Below are positions 13,736 to 22,205 of a stretch of DNA of 59,162 nucleotides, one piece after another (positions within the stretch are counted from its first letter, which is position 1; every line of letters starts with the position of its first letter). The notes under the pieces were generated by a model. That model was not told the DNA's origin. It saw only the letters and a program-made list of their open reading frames with translations, and ran no database searches. The translations under genes and the position numbers were made by a program. The DNA is taken from positions 1,075,332 to 1,134,493 of the forward strand of contig BJOX01000060.1 in assembly GCA_009731375.1 (NCBI GenBank), given 5' to 3'. The DNA is from Paulinella micropora (Eukaryota; Cercozoa; Imbricatea; Euglyphida).

Positions 13736-13781
13736 GGCGACGGACAAGGCAAAAGCTAGTGCCATGCGTGCTGGAGCCTAA
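6765..13781 (+). CDS. Three-SH3-domain adaptor-like protein (multi-exon)
   Basis: My exon model is 6765-7453, 7502-7567, 8500-8553, 9225-9275, 9413-9562, 9760-9804, 9944-10273, 10406-10814, 11016-11524, 13150-13188, 13322-13384 and 13737-13781 (stop TAA). All junctions are GT-AG and the phases agree throughout. The 5' end is not found. Exon 1 encodes a Ser/Thr/Ala/Pro-rich segment with poly-Ser and poly-Thr runs. SH3-1 is built from exons 2-4 (ALYDF, then KKGWWLG, then GRFPQAYV). SH3-2 ([21 protein letters not shown]) lies in exon 8, and SH3-3 is split over exons 8 and 9 ([21 protein letters not shown]). The ALYDF, WW and P-x-x-Y residues of SH3 ligand-binding surfaces are present. SH3 domains bind proline-rich peptides, so a cytoskeletal or signalling adaptor is likely; the exact role is unknown. 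Exons 10-12 rest on splice sites and frame only. Confidence 0.75.
7568..7935. repeat. TATC arrays containing two copies of an exon end
   Basis: TATC arrays follow exon 2 of the SH3 gene. Twice (7677-7696 and 7798-7817) they contain CGAGATCCCACTATCGAAG plus a following GTA, a copy of the last ~19 bases and donor site of exon 2, preceded by ACAG. The satellite has thus expanded together with an exon edge. Confidence 0.85.
7936..8364. other. Unique intronic stretch, no gene recognised
   Basis: About 430 bp of non-repetitive sequence inside an intron of the SH3 gene. I see no open frame, RNA gene or known element. It could be a worn SINE. Confidence 0.4.
8365..8499. repeat. TATC / TACC tetranucleotide array
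   Basis: Simple array immediately upstream of SH3 exon 3. Confidence 0.9.
8537..9120 (+). repeat. Minisatellite made from the 3' half of an SH3 exon plus donor site
   Basis: The genuine exon 3 ends with AAGAAGGGATGGTGGCTTGG (KKGWWL) followed by its GTCCTGG donor. This segment plus about 20 bp of intron (TCTTTCCATGCATACATACA) recurs six more times, at about 8617, 8687, 8760, 8890, 9001 and 9086, with ACAC, CATA or TC arrays between copies. All copies keep the reading frame of the motif and the donor, but none has the 5' part of the exon or a clear acceptor. Confidence 0.85.
9121..9224. repeat. CA and TA microsatellites before SH3 exon 4
   Basis: AC and TA arrays leading to the acceptor at 9223-9224. 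Confidence 0.85.
9276..9412. repeat. TACA/CATA tetranucleotide intron
   Basis: The intron between exons 4 and 5 of the SH3 gene, mostly a CATA array (9357-9410). Confidence 0.85.
10815..11015. repeat. Intron with a worn copy of an SH3 exon segment and a TATC array
   Basis: At about 10885-10930 the intron carries CTTCATCTTAACGTTGGAGA and following bases, a diverged copy of 10768-10814 in the upstream exon ([16 protein letters not shown]). A TATC array (10932-10998) follows. The copy has drifted but its frame is still open. Confidence 0.8.
11525..13149. repeat. GATAA/GATTA/ATAAC/TTATA satellites with repeated exon fragments
   Basis: Pentanucleotide and related arrays fill the intron after exon 9. 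Between them are copies of the 3' end of exon 9 (CTTAACCGTCGCTCCTCG to GCACAGCAGAG plus GT) at about 11580-11640, 11641-11708, 11960-12052, 12376-12424 with 12498-12536, and a remnant at 12815-12843. Most keep only part of the exon and several have indels, so I treat them as fragments and not additional exons. Confidence 0.75.
13385..13736. repeat. GTAT arrays, worn exon copy and TTA array
   Basis: The last intron of the SH3 gene. At 13488-13521 the words TACTTTGAAGTCACTGAGGG and AAAGGCTTACATAAGGTATG recall exon 11 (13322-13384) with its donor. A TTA array follows at 13663-13732. Confidence 0.75.
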
Positions 13782-13884
13782 CCCAATCTTCTTTATTATA
13801 AAGGACAATCAGCAACGGCTTCAAACACCTTGTTTTTTTTTTTAACTTTTATTTTTACTTTTTTCATTTTTATTATTATTATTA

Positions 13885-13925
<41 letters not shown>

Positions 13926-14258
13926 TTTATCTTTGTTTTCAGTCAATACTTGCGTTTTGGCCCTGTGTCTTCTGGTTGATGAGAAAGCCCTTGCTGAGAG
14001 CTTTTGAACGAGCTCTTGCACAAGCGCTGTGACTAGTTATGGCTGAAAACGAAACGCATGAAGCCAACGCTCATCGTACCCAAGAACTAGGAACATGTCC
14101 TATCTCTCTCTCTCTCTCTATATATATATATACATATGTATGTATGTATGTATGTATGTATATTGTATATTATATATATATATATACATATATATATGTA
14201 TATAATTCCTCAATTCATTGACCAAAAGCGATCAAAGCGATACGTGTGACATGTCTTG

Positions 14259-14313
<55 letters not shown>

Positions 14314-14315
14314 TT
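13782..14315. other. 3' flank of the SH3 gene; no further gene seen
   Basis: T-rich sequence, ATT arrays (13870-13925), a TC/TA/GTAT patch (14103-14205) and a TTA array up to the next SINE. No clear AATAAA signal follows the stop codon closely. Confidence 0.5.
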
Positions 14316-14550
14316 ATGGACACCGTGATAGCCCAGTGGTCAAGTTCTACCATCTGGGCCCTGTCGCCAGTTCGATTCCCGTCGGTGCCACCAGTATTTT
14401 CATTGAACATACCGGTCCGTCTGGAAGTGTTGGAACTGCCCGTGCGGGGGTGTCATTAGAGCCTATCGTCAATTCTTCGTACTCCCCTCACGGGTGAGAC
14501 GATGGAGGCGCATGTGCAGATTTGCATCAGCCATTGACAGAGAAGCACTA
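14316..14550 (+). mobile_element. tRNA-derived SINE, complete copy (short subfamily)
   Basis: The tRNA-like head (14316-14394, with A box TAGCCCAGTGG and B box AGTTCGATTCC) is followed by the shared tail ending GACAGAGAAGCACTA. It lacks the 35-bp internal duplication of the other complete copies. A TTA array precedes it and a short TTATT stretch follows, the same setting as elsewhere. Confidence 0.8.
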
Positions 14551-15344
14551 TTATTATTTTATTTATTTATTTTTTTAAATCTGTCTGCATGAATATCAGG
14601 TCTCTTTCACTGCCTTGAAATTCGGGGCCTTGTATCACTTCTCGCTCTGATGTGTTGTCATATTTTAGTGATATTTGATTTTAGAGTAACATGATGTCTA
14701 GCTACGTATGCAAAGAGGCAAGGAGCTTTATTTGTAGAAATCATAGCCTTGCATCTAGAAGCTTACCTTTAACATGGTTGGTTTATTCTTTTAGATTTAC
14801 TATTTGCAACAATCAAGTTGTAAACTCACCCAACTTTGAAACCCCTTTTCTCAATCAATATTTGAAGTACAAAAATGCAACGCACGCCGTTGGGAAGCTC
14901 TTGAGCTTTTAAACAACGGCTTCAGCACTGTTATATCACTTGTGTTGAGGGAGAACGAGTAGGTTAAAGTTTGATGGTTTGTCACTTGAATGTCTGCAGT
15001 AATATTTGTAGCAAGCGTAACGCTGCATTCTCAGGATTTATCTTTTTTTACCTTCTTATTTTGGGCAAGAAGCTCTCTTCTAAAAGTGATCTTGGAATCA
15101 GTTGGCTTGAATATATAGGGATGCCGCCAATAAATCGTGACAAAGAATCATGCCTGTCGGAAGTTTTTGTTTGTTTTTCTAATTTTCAGTTCATAATTTT
15201 CATCTTTGTGTGTGTGTGTGTGACTCTCACGTCATTTCTCCTCTCTCTCATTCTTGTCCTCGTTGATGCCCTTTTTCTTCTCTTTCTTTCCTTCAAGGAA
15301 GTTCACAGGGCTGTCTTTTCAGGCTCTCGACTTTTCAACCCCTT

Positions 15345-15379
<35 letters not shown>

Positions 15380-15773
15380 GTCTCTCTCTCTGTCTCTCTC
15401 TCTCTCTCTGGCTACCGTAGTACCTTACGCTGTCGCGTTTCAAAGAAAAAAGCCCAGTGGTGTTTGCTTAAACTGACAAGCAAACAGACTCCCGTTAAGC
15501 GGCAAACAAAGTTTAACTTCACAATCGATTTACATCAAGTATTTTTATCAGTATGAGTAATTCAAGTTTTCCGTCAACTATAAGTCAGTGAAGGCTGCAC
15601 TAACCTCCCAGGAGGAAATTACGAACCTGCATTCAATTGAATGCTCACACTGTGACGGCTGTCAATTGACCTCAAAGTATTTCCGAGGTTTTTTTGCGCA
15701 AACACTAAGTTTTAATAAGAGAATTGTTACAATATTACTATATTTAATAACTGTCCTAACGATACTAAAGTAG
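14551..15773. other. Unassigned AT-rich DNA
   Basis: No supported gene. The longest open frames (60-149 codons) have no recognisable domain, and one is driven by a TC array (15342-15410). The composition resembles intergenic host DNA. Confidence 0.4.
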
Positions 15774-17303
15774 GGACTCCCGGAGTAGCCTCCGAGTCCA
15801 GACCAAGGATAAACGACAGACCGGACTCTTGAACGGTAAGTACTATCATGGCCATCATGACTTGAACTGCTTTATTTCGAGTCAGGCTTGCCACCGGGAA
15901 CTGATGATTATTACTCGACTCCAGAACACTTACCACTTCATGATCATCAGTGACGGGTACCTGTATCATATGAGTATCGGCCGGGGCGACGGGTGGGGGC
16001 GGGTCGAAGTGTTGGCGAATGGCCCAACTTGAAGTTACTCAAAATCTTACGCCGCAGTGTAAGTGTTGGCGAATGGCCCAACTTGAAATATTGTTCAACT
16101 ATTCAGATGATTAATACGACTTTGTATTAATAGTCGGCGACGACCGTCATTCAGGTTCAACCGTATTTCCATTCTATCCCAAGCCTACGATCGGTCGGCG
16201 GCGGGCGGCGGTGTAAGTTCGGCTGACTTCAAGTTCTCGCGCGCCGCATAGGGGTCACAGTGAGCGCGCTCGGGGGGCAATGTACTATCCCCAACGATAG
16301 CTCAATGGAAGAGTAAGTCGGTAATATAACCAAACACAGTCCTCAAAAAAGAGAATGATGTCTCGTTATATTAGCTCAGTGACGCAAAGACAAAAAGCCG
16401 CCAAAAGACCAGGATCAAATTGGCATTTCAGACGTGTCCGGCCAGACGAAATCTATAAATAAGTTTTTTACCTGATAATGCGGTGGGTGATGTCCACAGT
16501 ACCACCTCCCAGTTTTTTATGGCGGAACTTCCTTTCCGACATAATACGCTTTGAACTGATTTCTTTTCTGACTAAGATTCGTTTAGAGTTATGTATGAAG
16601 ATACATCAACCCACGAATTAATGATACTTGCCCCGGTACCAATCGTATATATACTCTAGCACATTCAGTATCTATATTGAAATCTTCCTCTTGCTTCTGT
16701 CGATAAGATATTTGTGCAGTATGTCCAAGTATAATGTTTTATGGTTGAGTAATAATGTAATGTCGCCATTTCCATATATATGTAATAACCTGTCGTCGGT
16801 TTCCATAAATACATTTACTTTTTGTGAAGACATACCCTTTTATAAATCGGTATCATTTAATATAGTGTCAGGTTCTCAAGTCTGACGACTATATCCGAAG
16901 TTGGGTTGAGTGCGCCCTAACCTTGCGATATGCCGATACAAGTAGAGATCGATGGAATCCGGTGTAGCAGTTCATGTTATTAAAATATATCAGTTCTTGA
17001 TTAGACTGTAGAGTCTTTAATGAGATCATCATTCTGGTACTAATGCGGGTCGTATCCAGGAAACACCATCGCTCACTCAAATAGCGATCCCGTAACGGTG
17101 CTGTTTCGTGGCCGTCTCGTCTGTCTCTGCCGAAGCAAGAGAATAGAATGCCTATTTTTTGTCAGCTGTGTCTTGTTAATCTCTAGAAGAATGAATGCTG
17201 TAGTAGCTTTAATATCTAAGTAAGGTTGTCGGGACGATATTGGATCAATGCTATGTTCGCAATCGATCAGGTCCACAATACTTCTAGAGAAAAAAAATAC
17301 TTA
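15774..17303 (-). mobile_element. Sequence beyond a Ty3/gypsy pol end, possibly LTR or 3' region
   Basis: This lies directly 3' of the retroelement ORF on the minus strand, where the polypurine tract and 3' LTR would be expected. No second LTR is in the window, so its limits cannot be fixed. The phrase GTGTTGGCGAATGGCCCAACTTGAA occurs twice (about 16008 and 16061). No open frame is convincing. Confidence 0.3.
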
Positions 17304-18660
17304 CTATAGACGCCGTTTACGCGCGCGGACTCCTTTACCTGGTGGAGGACCTCCAACCAAAGTTAAGTCTAAGGTAGACTGTTCGAGGACGTCCCAAATT
17401 TTGTGAGGGATTGCGCCTTGTGCCAAGTCAAAAGGAATGTCCAGCACCCCTCGTGGTAGTGCTTGTATGGTCCACGCGGTATGATCTTTATCTGTGGGAG
17501 ATATGGTATCATCCCATGTCTCAAGTTTCTTGGCGTCTTTATATACTGGAAGGTATTGTCTTACTTTAGGATCTTCCACTGGATCCAGACTCCTCCAGAA
17601 ATGTAAGACTGGTTGTATTATTTGTGCCGCAGTCGAAATTCGATTCGATCGCGTATGGCGTTTGTGAGGTACTGCCATGACTCTCATGAGATATAAATCT
17701 GAGAGCGTGTCATCGGCTACGTGTTGAGCCGCAGGCCTCACCAAGTAAAAAGCGTCTTTGGCCCATGAAATATGTCCAATCGCATCTCCTTCTTTCCAAC
17801 TGGGGTGAACGAGAGTGTCATTGCCCGCGCGAGGGTCTTGATCTCCGTCATCGCTCCCCTCTTGATGGACTCCTTGCGAACGTGCCGTCCTTATCGCCTT
17901 TCTCGGTCGGTCGTAGATAAGGTCATTTTGCGCTCTCCTTATTTGCGCCTCCGTGAACTTTCCTTCCGGCACGTTCGACTCCACCCTTTTGCGGGTCTGA
18001 GTCCCCGCCGCACTTTTGCGGTCGGTGGCCCGCTTGTTCTCCAGCTCAGCCTCCTCCTTCTCCGCAATTGGTGCCCTGTAGGCATCCCGTTCCGAGATAT
18101 CCTCCTGACGGATTGGTGGGACCTCTTTAAAGTCAGCCTCCATCCGTTTGAGTGCTTGATCAACGGACTCATCTTCAAGTAGGAAGGGATCATACTTAAT
18201 CAGCCTTCGTACATTGACTATTTGAACTTTCCCTCTGCCCCTGATTTTATAATTCAAAGGCCCCATCTGTTCCATGATCTGGTATGGTCCTTTCCAGTGG
18301 ATGAACAACTTCGAGCTGACTCCCTGAGGAACCTGAGGATGATACAGTAGTACAATATCCCCGACCTGAAATCTGACTTGATCCAGGTGTGCCTGCCTGA
18401 CACCTTCAGCATCAGTCTTCCTGCGCTCCGCCTCCCTATGCGCCTGTACTATTTGCTCCGCCTCCATCTTCGCCCGAAGTCTCACCCCAAACAGCTCATC
18501 CTGATCTGCCCATGAATCTTTTGGGTGCAGCAGTGAGGCTGGGATGGCGGGCTCACGCCCATATACCAATTGGTATGGCGAGACGGAACCTTTTGAACCA
18601 CCTAACGCTGTAGAGGGTAGGCAATTCATAGCAAAGGCAAACGAGGATGCTGCCTCCACC
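17304..18660 (-). pseudogene. Ty3/gypsy pol fragment: integrase C-terminal half with GPY/F domain
   Basis: The first recognisable residues are integrase-like (AFAMN, then SPYQLVYGREP, the usual end of the integrase core). A chromobox-like GPY/F module follows (VGDIVLLYHP, then KGPYQIME and NVRRLIKY), then about 270 residues of charged C-terminal extension ending at TAG. Integrase inserts the element's cDNA. Reverse transcriptase, RNase H, protease and gag are missing because the frame stops matching at about 18660, where GC-rich virus-like sequence starts. The element is therefore 5'-truncated. The retroelement assignment is firm; which sequence invaded the other is unknown. Confidence 0.8.
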
Positions 18661-20061
18661 CATGCAGCAGGGCCGACGACGGCACCCGCTCCGTCCCGAG
18701 GTCGTGCTCGCTCGCGATCGTGGCCCACACGTTGGCCTCCCCCGTCTGGCGGGCCCGGTGGCGCATCCGCTCCTCCTCCCGGTGATAGTCCCGCAGGAGC
18801 CGCGCAAAAACGTCGTCGTGCTCGTACTCCCGGTGCTTGTCTTGCTCAAACGTGCGCGGCGGGTCCAGCCCGCCGGCTCCCAGGTACGCTCGCACGCAGT
18901 TGTTCCCTAGGTTCTGGAACCTCGTCAGCATCTGCTTCAGCACCCGGGCGGGTGCGCCCCTAGCCCGCCGCCCCTCGTCGCCCAAGTACAAGAACACAGA
19001 GTCTACGCGCTCTCGGACGGCCCCGGCTAAGCACAGGACTTGGCAGTAAAGCAGTACGCGCGCCACCCCGCGCCCCCGAAAAAATTGTCCACCGCAGCGG
19101 CTAGGCCCTCGGCCGGCCCGCGCGCAGGGCCGAGCGCTGGCTCGGTCAGCAGGCACAGCCTCGTCCCGCCCGCGACTGCCGCGGCACTGCCGCCACTGGC
19201 GGCAGGCGGGACGGCCCCGCCCATCGCAGGCGCCCACGTCTGCGCGGCCAGTTCGGGCAGCAGGCTTTGCAGCCGTGCGAAAAGCGCCAGGGCACCACTC
19301 GGAGTCTGGCAAGCTACCGCGATCTTCTGCCTGCCACGCACTCCCTCCACGATCGCGGCCTCGAATTTCTGCAAGTCTGTCTCGACGAACAGGCCCCTCT
19401 GGTGGCAAGGCGGCACGTACGTGTACCGATGCAGCTCCACCTCGGCCTGCCCCTCCGCCTCGCTACTTCCTGGGCGGCGGCACACGCCGCCCCCGGGGCT
19501 CAGCAAGAAATCGTGCGTCTGCGAGCTTCTTGTGCTGCCAGTCGCGGTCAGCAGCAGCCTTGGGGCACCAGAGCAAAGCAGCAACAACGCCTGATTGTTC
19601 TCCTCCAGCCTCCAGCCATTGATGGCCGCGTCCACGCTTTGCCCTAACATGAGGTCGACGTCGTCACAAACCACCAGCGCCGGCAGGCGCGCGGCGCTGG
19701 TACTGCGCAGCTCGGCCAGCTCCCGCTGCCGCACAATCAACACGGCCGCCTCACGCGCACGCGAGGGCTCATCCTCAAATACGCAAGGTCGGCTGCGGCC
19801 CACCCCCATCGCGGTCAGCGTCGCTGCTAGGCGGGCCGCCGTCTCTCTTGCTTGCAGAACTCGGCAGGGGATCCACACTACACAGGCTTTTGCGTCCTCC
19901 CTCAACACCTTGGCTACCGCCACCAAACCCGCTTCTGTCTTGCCCAGGCACGCGCAGGCATTGAGCAGCTGCACCCGGTGCTTCTCGAACGATACAGGGT
20001 GGACCCGTAGCCCCTCGCCGCCGGCCGGCTTAGACGGAGCGGGAGCTAAGCCAGGCTTCAT
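18661..20061 (-). pseudogene. SF2 helicase resembling herpesvirus-type origin-binding helicases, broken
   Basis: The first frame (20061-19027) shows SF2 helicase motifs in order: a Walker A-like CLGKTEAG (residues 38-45), motif Ia WIPCRVLQA (63-71), Walker B-like VCDDVD (131-136), motif III LLLTATG (169-175) and a motif IV-like KIAVACQT. A TTTTTTCGGGGG run near 19073-19084 is where the coding-like sequence changes frame. The second frame carries VFLYLGDE and RFQNLGNN, placed like the late motifs of such helicases. The C-terminus is cut by the retroelement junction at about 18660. The family (Pfam Herpes_ori_bp-like or a related SF2 group) is judged from motif order, so moderate confidence. 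In relatives it unwinds DNA at replication origins. GC content is far above that of the neighbouring host DNA. Confidence 0.55.
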
Positions 20062-20257
20062 TCACAGGCTCGTCTGAGCGAGGCGGAGTGGGAGGTTCTA
20101 AGGGCAAGGCGGAACGAGGAAGGAAATGGCAGGGCAAGACAGAGCGCGCGCGGGCGGGGCGGGGGGGGTGCCCCCCCCCCCTCCTAGAGGGGTGTGGCGT
20201 TCTTCTGTCCACACTTTCTTTTTTCTTCCTAGACAGGAAAAGGCCTTGTACGAGAGC

Positions 20258-21044
20258 AGTCCACTATTTCTCTTGATTTTTTTTCCTCTTTGAAGAAGAT
20301 GCTAGTGTGATCGATTCCAGGAGCGCTGGTCCTTCTAGTTGCCCACGTCGTAATCGCGCAAAAGAATTGGGAAAGGCAAGCGGACCAGCTATAACACGTT
20401 TACAATACAGGAAAACCCCAGGTCCATGACTGGTGTGTCTTTAATTAAAAAATAAAAGCTTTTGGAGCCAATGGCTTCTTTTTTTAATTAGTTTTACTGC
20501 AAGACCTTTAGACGCCAGGACCGTTTGAGCAAATTTCTTGGAAGTCTTGAGCTGTATACACGAGGCCGCCAGCCACTCGAGAGCTCGGCTCCTTCAAGCC
20601 TAACGCGAGGCGTGTTCACTTCCGTTATGTCAATCACAGGAAGCTCCTTGTTAGCCAAGTGCGCGGCTCGGACGCAGATAAGGAGCGGCGGCAGCTGCGA
20701 TGCCTCTGGGTTTGCTTGACTGATCTTGAGCCCGTGGGCCTTTCTCCAAGCCATGCCCCCGGCTTGGGCGTCCGCCGGGTCCTCGTCGATAACAATTACT
20801 AGAGGGCCCTCTGGGCAGCTACCGTCCTTTTTAAACCANNNNNNNNNNCAGTCCACTATTTCTCTTGATTTTTTTTCCTCTTTAATTAAAAAATAAAAGC
20901 TTTTGGAGCCAATGGCTTCTTTTTTAAATTAGTTTTACTGCAAGACCTTTAGACGCCAGGACCGTTTGAGCAAATTTCTTGGAAGTCTTGAGCTGTATAC
21001 ACGAGGCCCGCCGGCCACTCGAGAGCTCGGCTCCTTCAAGCTTT
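20258..21044. repeat. Duplicated segment on both sides of a 10-N gap
   Basis: 20258-20292 and 20431-20604 reappear after the gap (20839-20848) as 20849-21040, joined directly and lacking the intervening ~145 bp. Differences are few. The two sides look like two alleles or two copies of one locus, one with a deletion, placed head to tail by the assembler. Confidence 0.8.
20494..20838 (-). CDS. C-terminal part of an unknown protein, 5' end in gap
   Basis: The frame is open from the gap at 20839 to TAA at 20494 (about 114 residues). It contains PLVIVIDEDPADAQ and LPPLLICVRAAHLANKELPV, segments with the look of a globular protein. I do not recognise the family. The last ~33 codons are repeated at 20943-21040 in the duplicate beyond the gap, where the frame then runs into a T-rich junction. 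The high GC matches the virus-like genes and not the host flank. Confidence 0.45.
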   Translation of the reverse strand, partial: WFKKDGSCPEGPLVIVIDEDPADAQAGGMAWRKAHGLKISQANPEASQLPPLLICVRAAHLANKELPVIDITEVNTPRVRLEGAELSSGWRPRVYSSRLPRNLLKRSWRLKVLQ

Positions 21045-21286
21045 TTTTAAATTTAATCGAGGGGACCAAAAATGGTCAAAAATAGCTATGCCCCCAAAAA
21101 CCGTTTCGTATCTAACCCGGACGGACAGCACTTTTTTGAATTTACGGTGAATTTTGACTGAAGTTTCGAATGGTGTGAATAGATTCAAAACTCTGTAAAT
21201 TTTGTAGAAAATTAGTTGCCGGGTGATGTTTCCACTTTCCGTGAACTTGACTGTATGTGGAGGTTGTGAACGACACCGCAAAATCA
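21045..21286. repeat. ~240-bp dispersed repeat, copy 1
   Basis: Nearly identical, in the same orientation, to 54948-55183. It runs from TTTAATCGAGGGG to GACACCGCAAAATC, with a handful of substitutions and 1-2-base indels. In both places it begins next to a T run, so on the minus strand it ends in an A-rich tail like a retroposed transcript. Confidence 0.85.
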
Positions 21287-22157
21287 GTAGAAATTCCTTG
21301 CTGCCTGGTATCTGGTATGCGGTGATAGTACTATTAATTGCGTGACACTTGATTTGATATTAACAATGTCTAGTAATCGTCCACTGTTTATTAATATTAA
21401 TTTGATACATACATGTATTAATACAAAATATTAAGAGTAAAATTATGCAGGTTGAGAGTCACACTCAGTTCACACTCTCTCTGCCACCTTAAGAGCTTTA
21501 CCTGAAAGTTATCTGTTCCATCGCCACGTAGATGAGGTTGATTTGCCTCGCTCCTCGCGACCTAGCCGTCGCCTCTCGCAGGTTGAATTGCGGCTCCTGC
21601 GATGCCCTGCCAACATTCAGCTACGACCGTCCTTTTGCCTTGAGTCACCCATTCGCCAAAGCCACCATTCAGCTATTGTACTTCTTTTTGCCTTTTTTTG
21701 CAGTGCCTATTTGCCTGTGGCAGCGTACGCTTGGGTTGGGCGGTTTAAGTGTTGATGGCGGTGGCAGAACCAAGGATCAGTTCCGCGCTTGGGTTGCAGC
21801 TGTGACTGCTTGATCATTTGATCACTAGTCATTGTCGGTAATGTAACACATGTGGGACCCAAGATTGCTTCTGCAGAGTGTGGGGTAAGCTCATTGCCTC
21901 CAGCAACGCTATCGACTTCCTTACAGTCTGCAGACACTCCGACTTCTACACAGAAAAACAAGACAAAAATCATTCCCACCAAGGACGACGACGGAGTCAG
22001 ACATGGTATTATTTTACAAGAAAGGAAGCCCACTTGCATTCGAAAAAAAGAAAACAATACAGTACACCAACCAGCAAAACATTTACAGGTGGAGGTACAC
22101 ACTCCTGCGTTTTCTACGCCCTATCGCTCAAGCGCAACTTCGCAACTCTCACACACG

Positions 22158-22188
<31 letters not shown>

Positions 22189-22205
22189 TATCTACCTTGA
22201 GGACA
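21287..22205. other. No gene recognised
   Basis: AT-rich sequence with scattered short open frames and a TC/TATC patch (22158-22195). Nothing is supported as coding. Confidence 0.4.

Noticed and set aside
14316-14394. tRNA gene
   Set aside because: The A and B boxes are present but the cloverleaf stems have mismatches and the same head recurs as part of a longer repeat, so it is a SINE head.
15774-17303. Definite LTR of the gypsy element
   Set aside because: Without a second copy, TG...CA ends or a primer-binding site, an LTR cannot be delimited.
21036-21281. 81-codon minus-strand ORF
   Set aside because: It is the 240-bp dispersed repeat; the copy at 54948 does not keep the frame.
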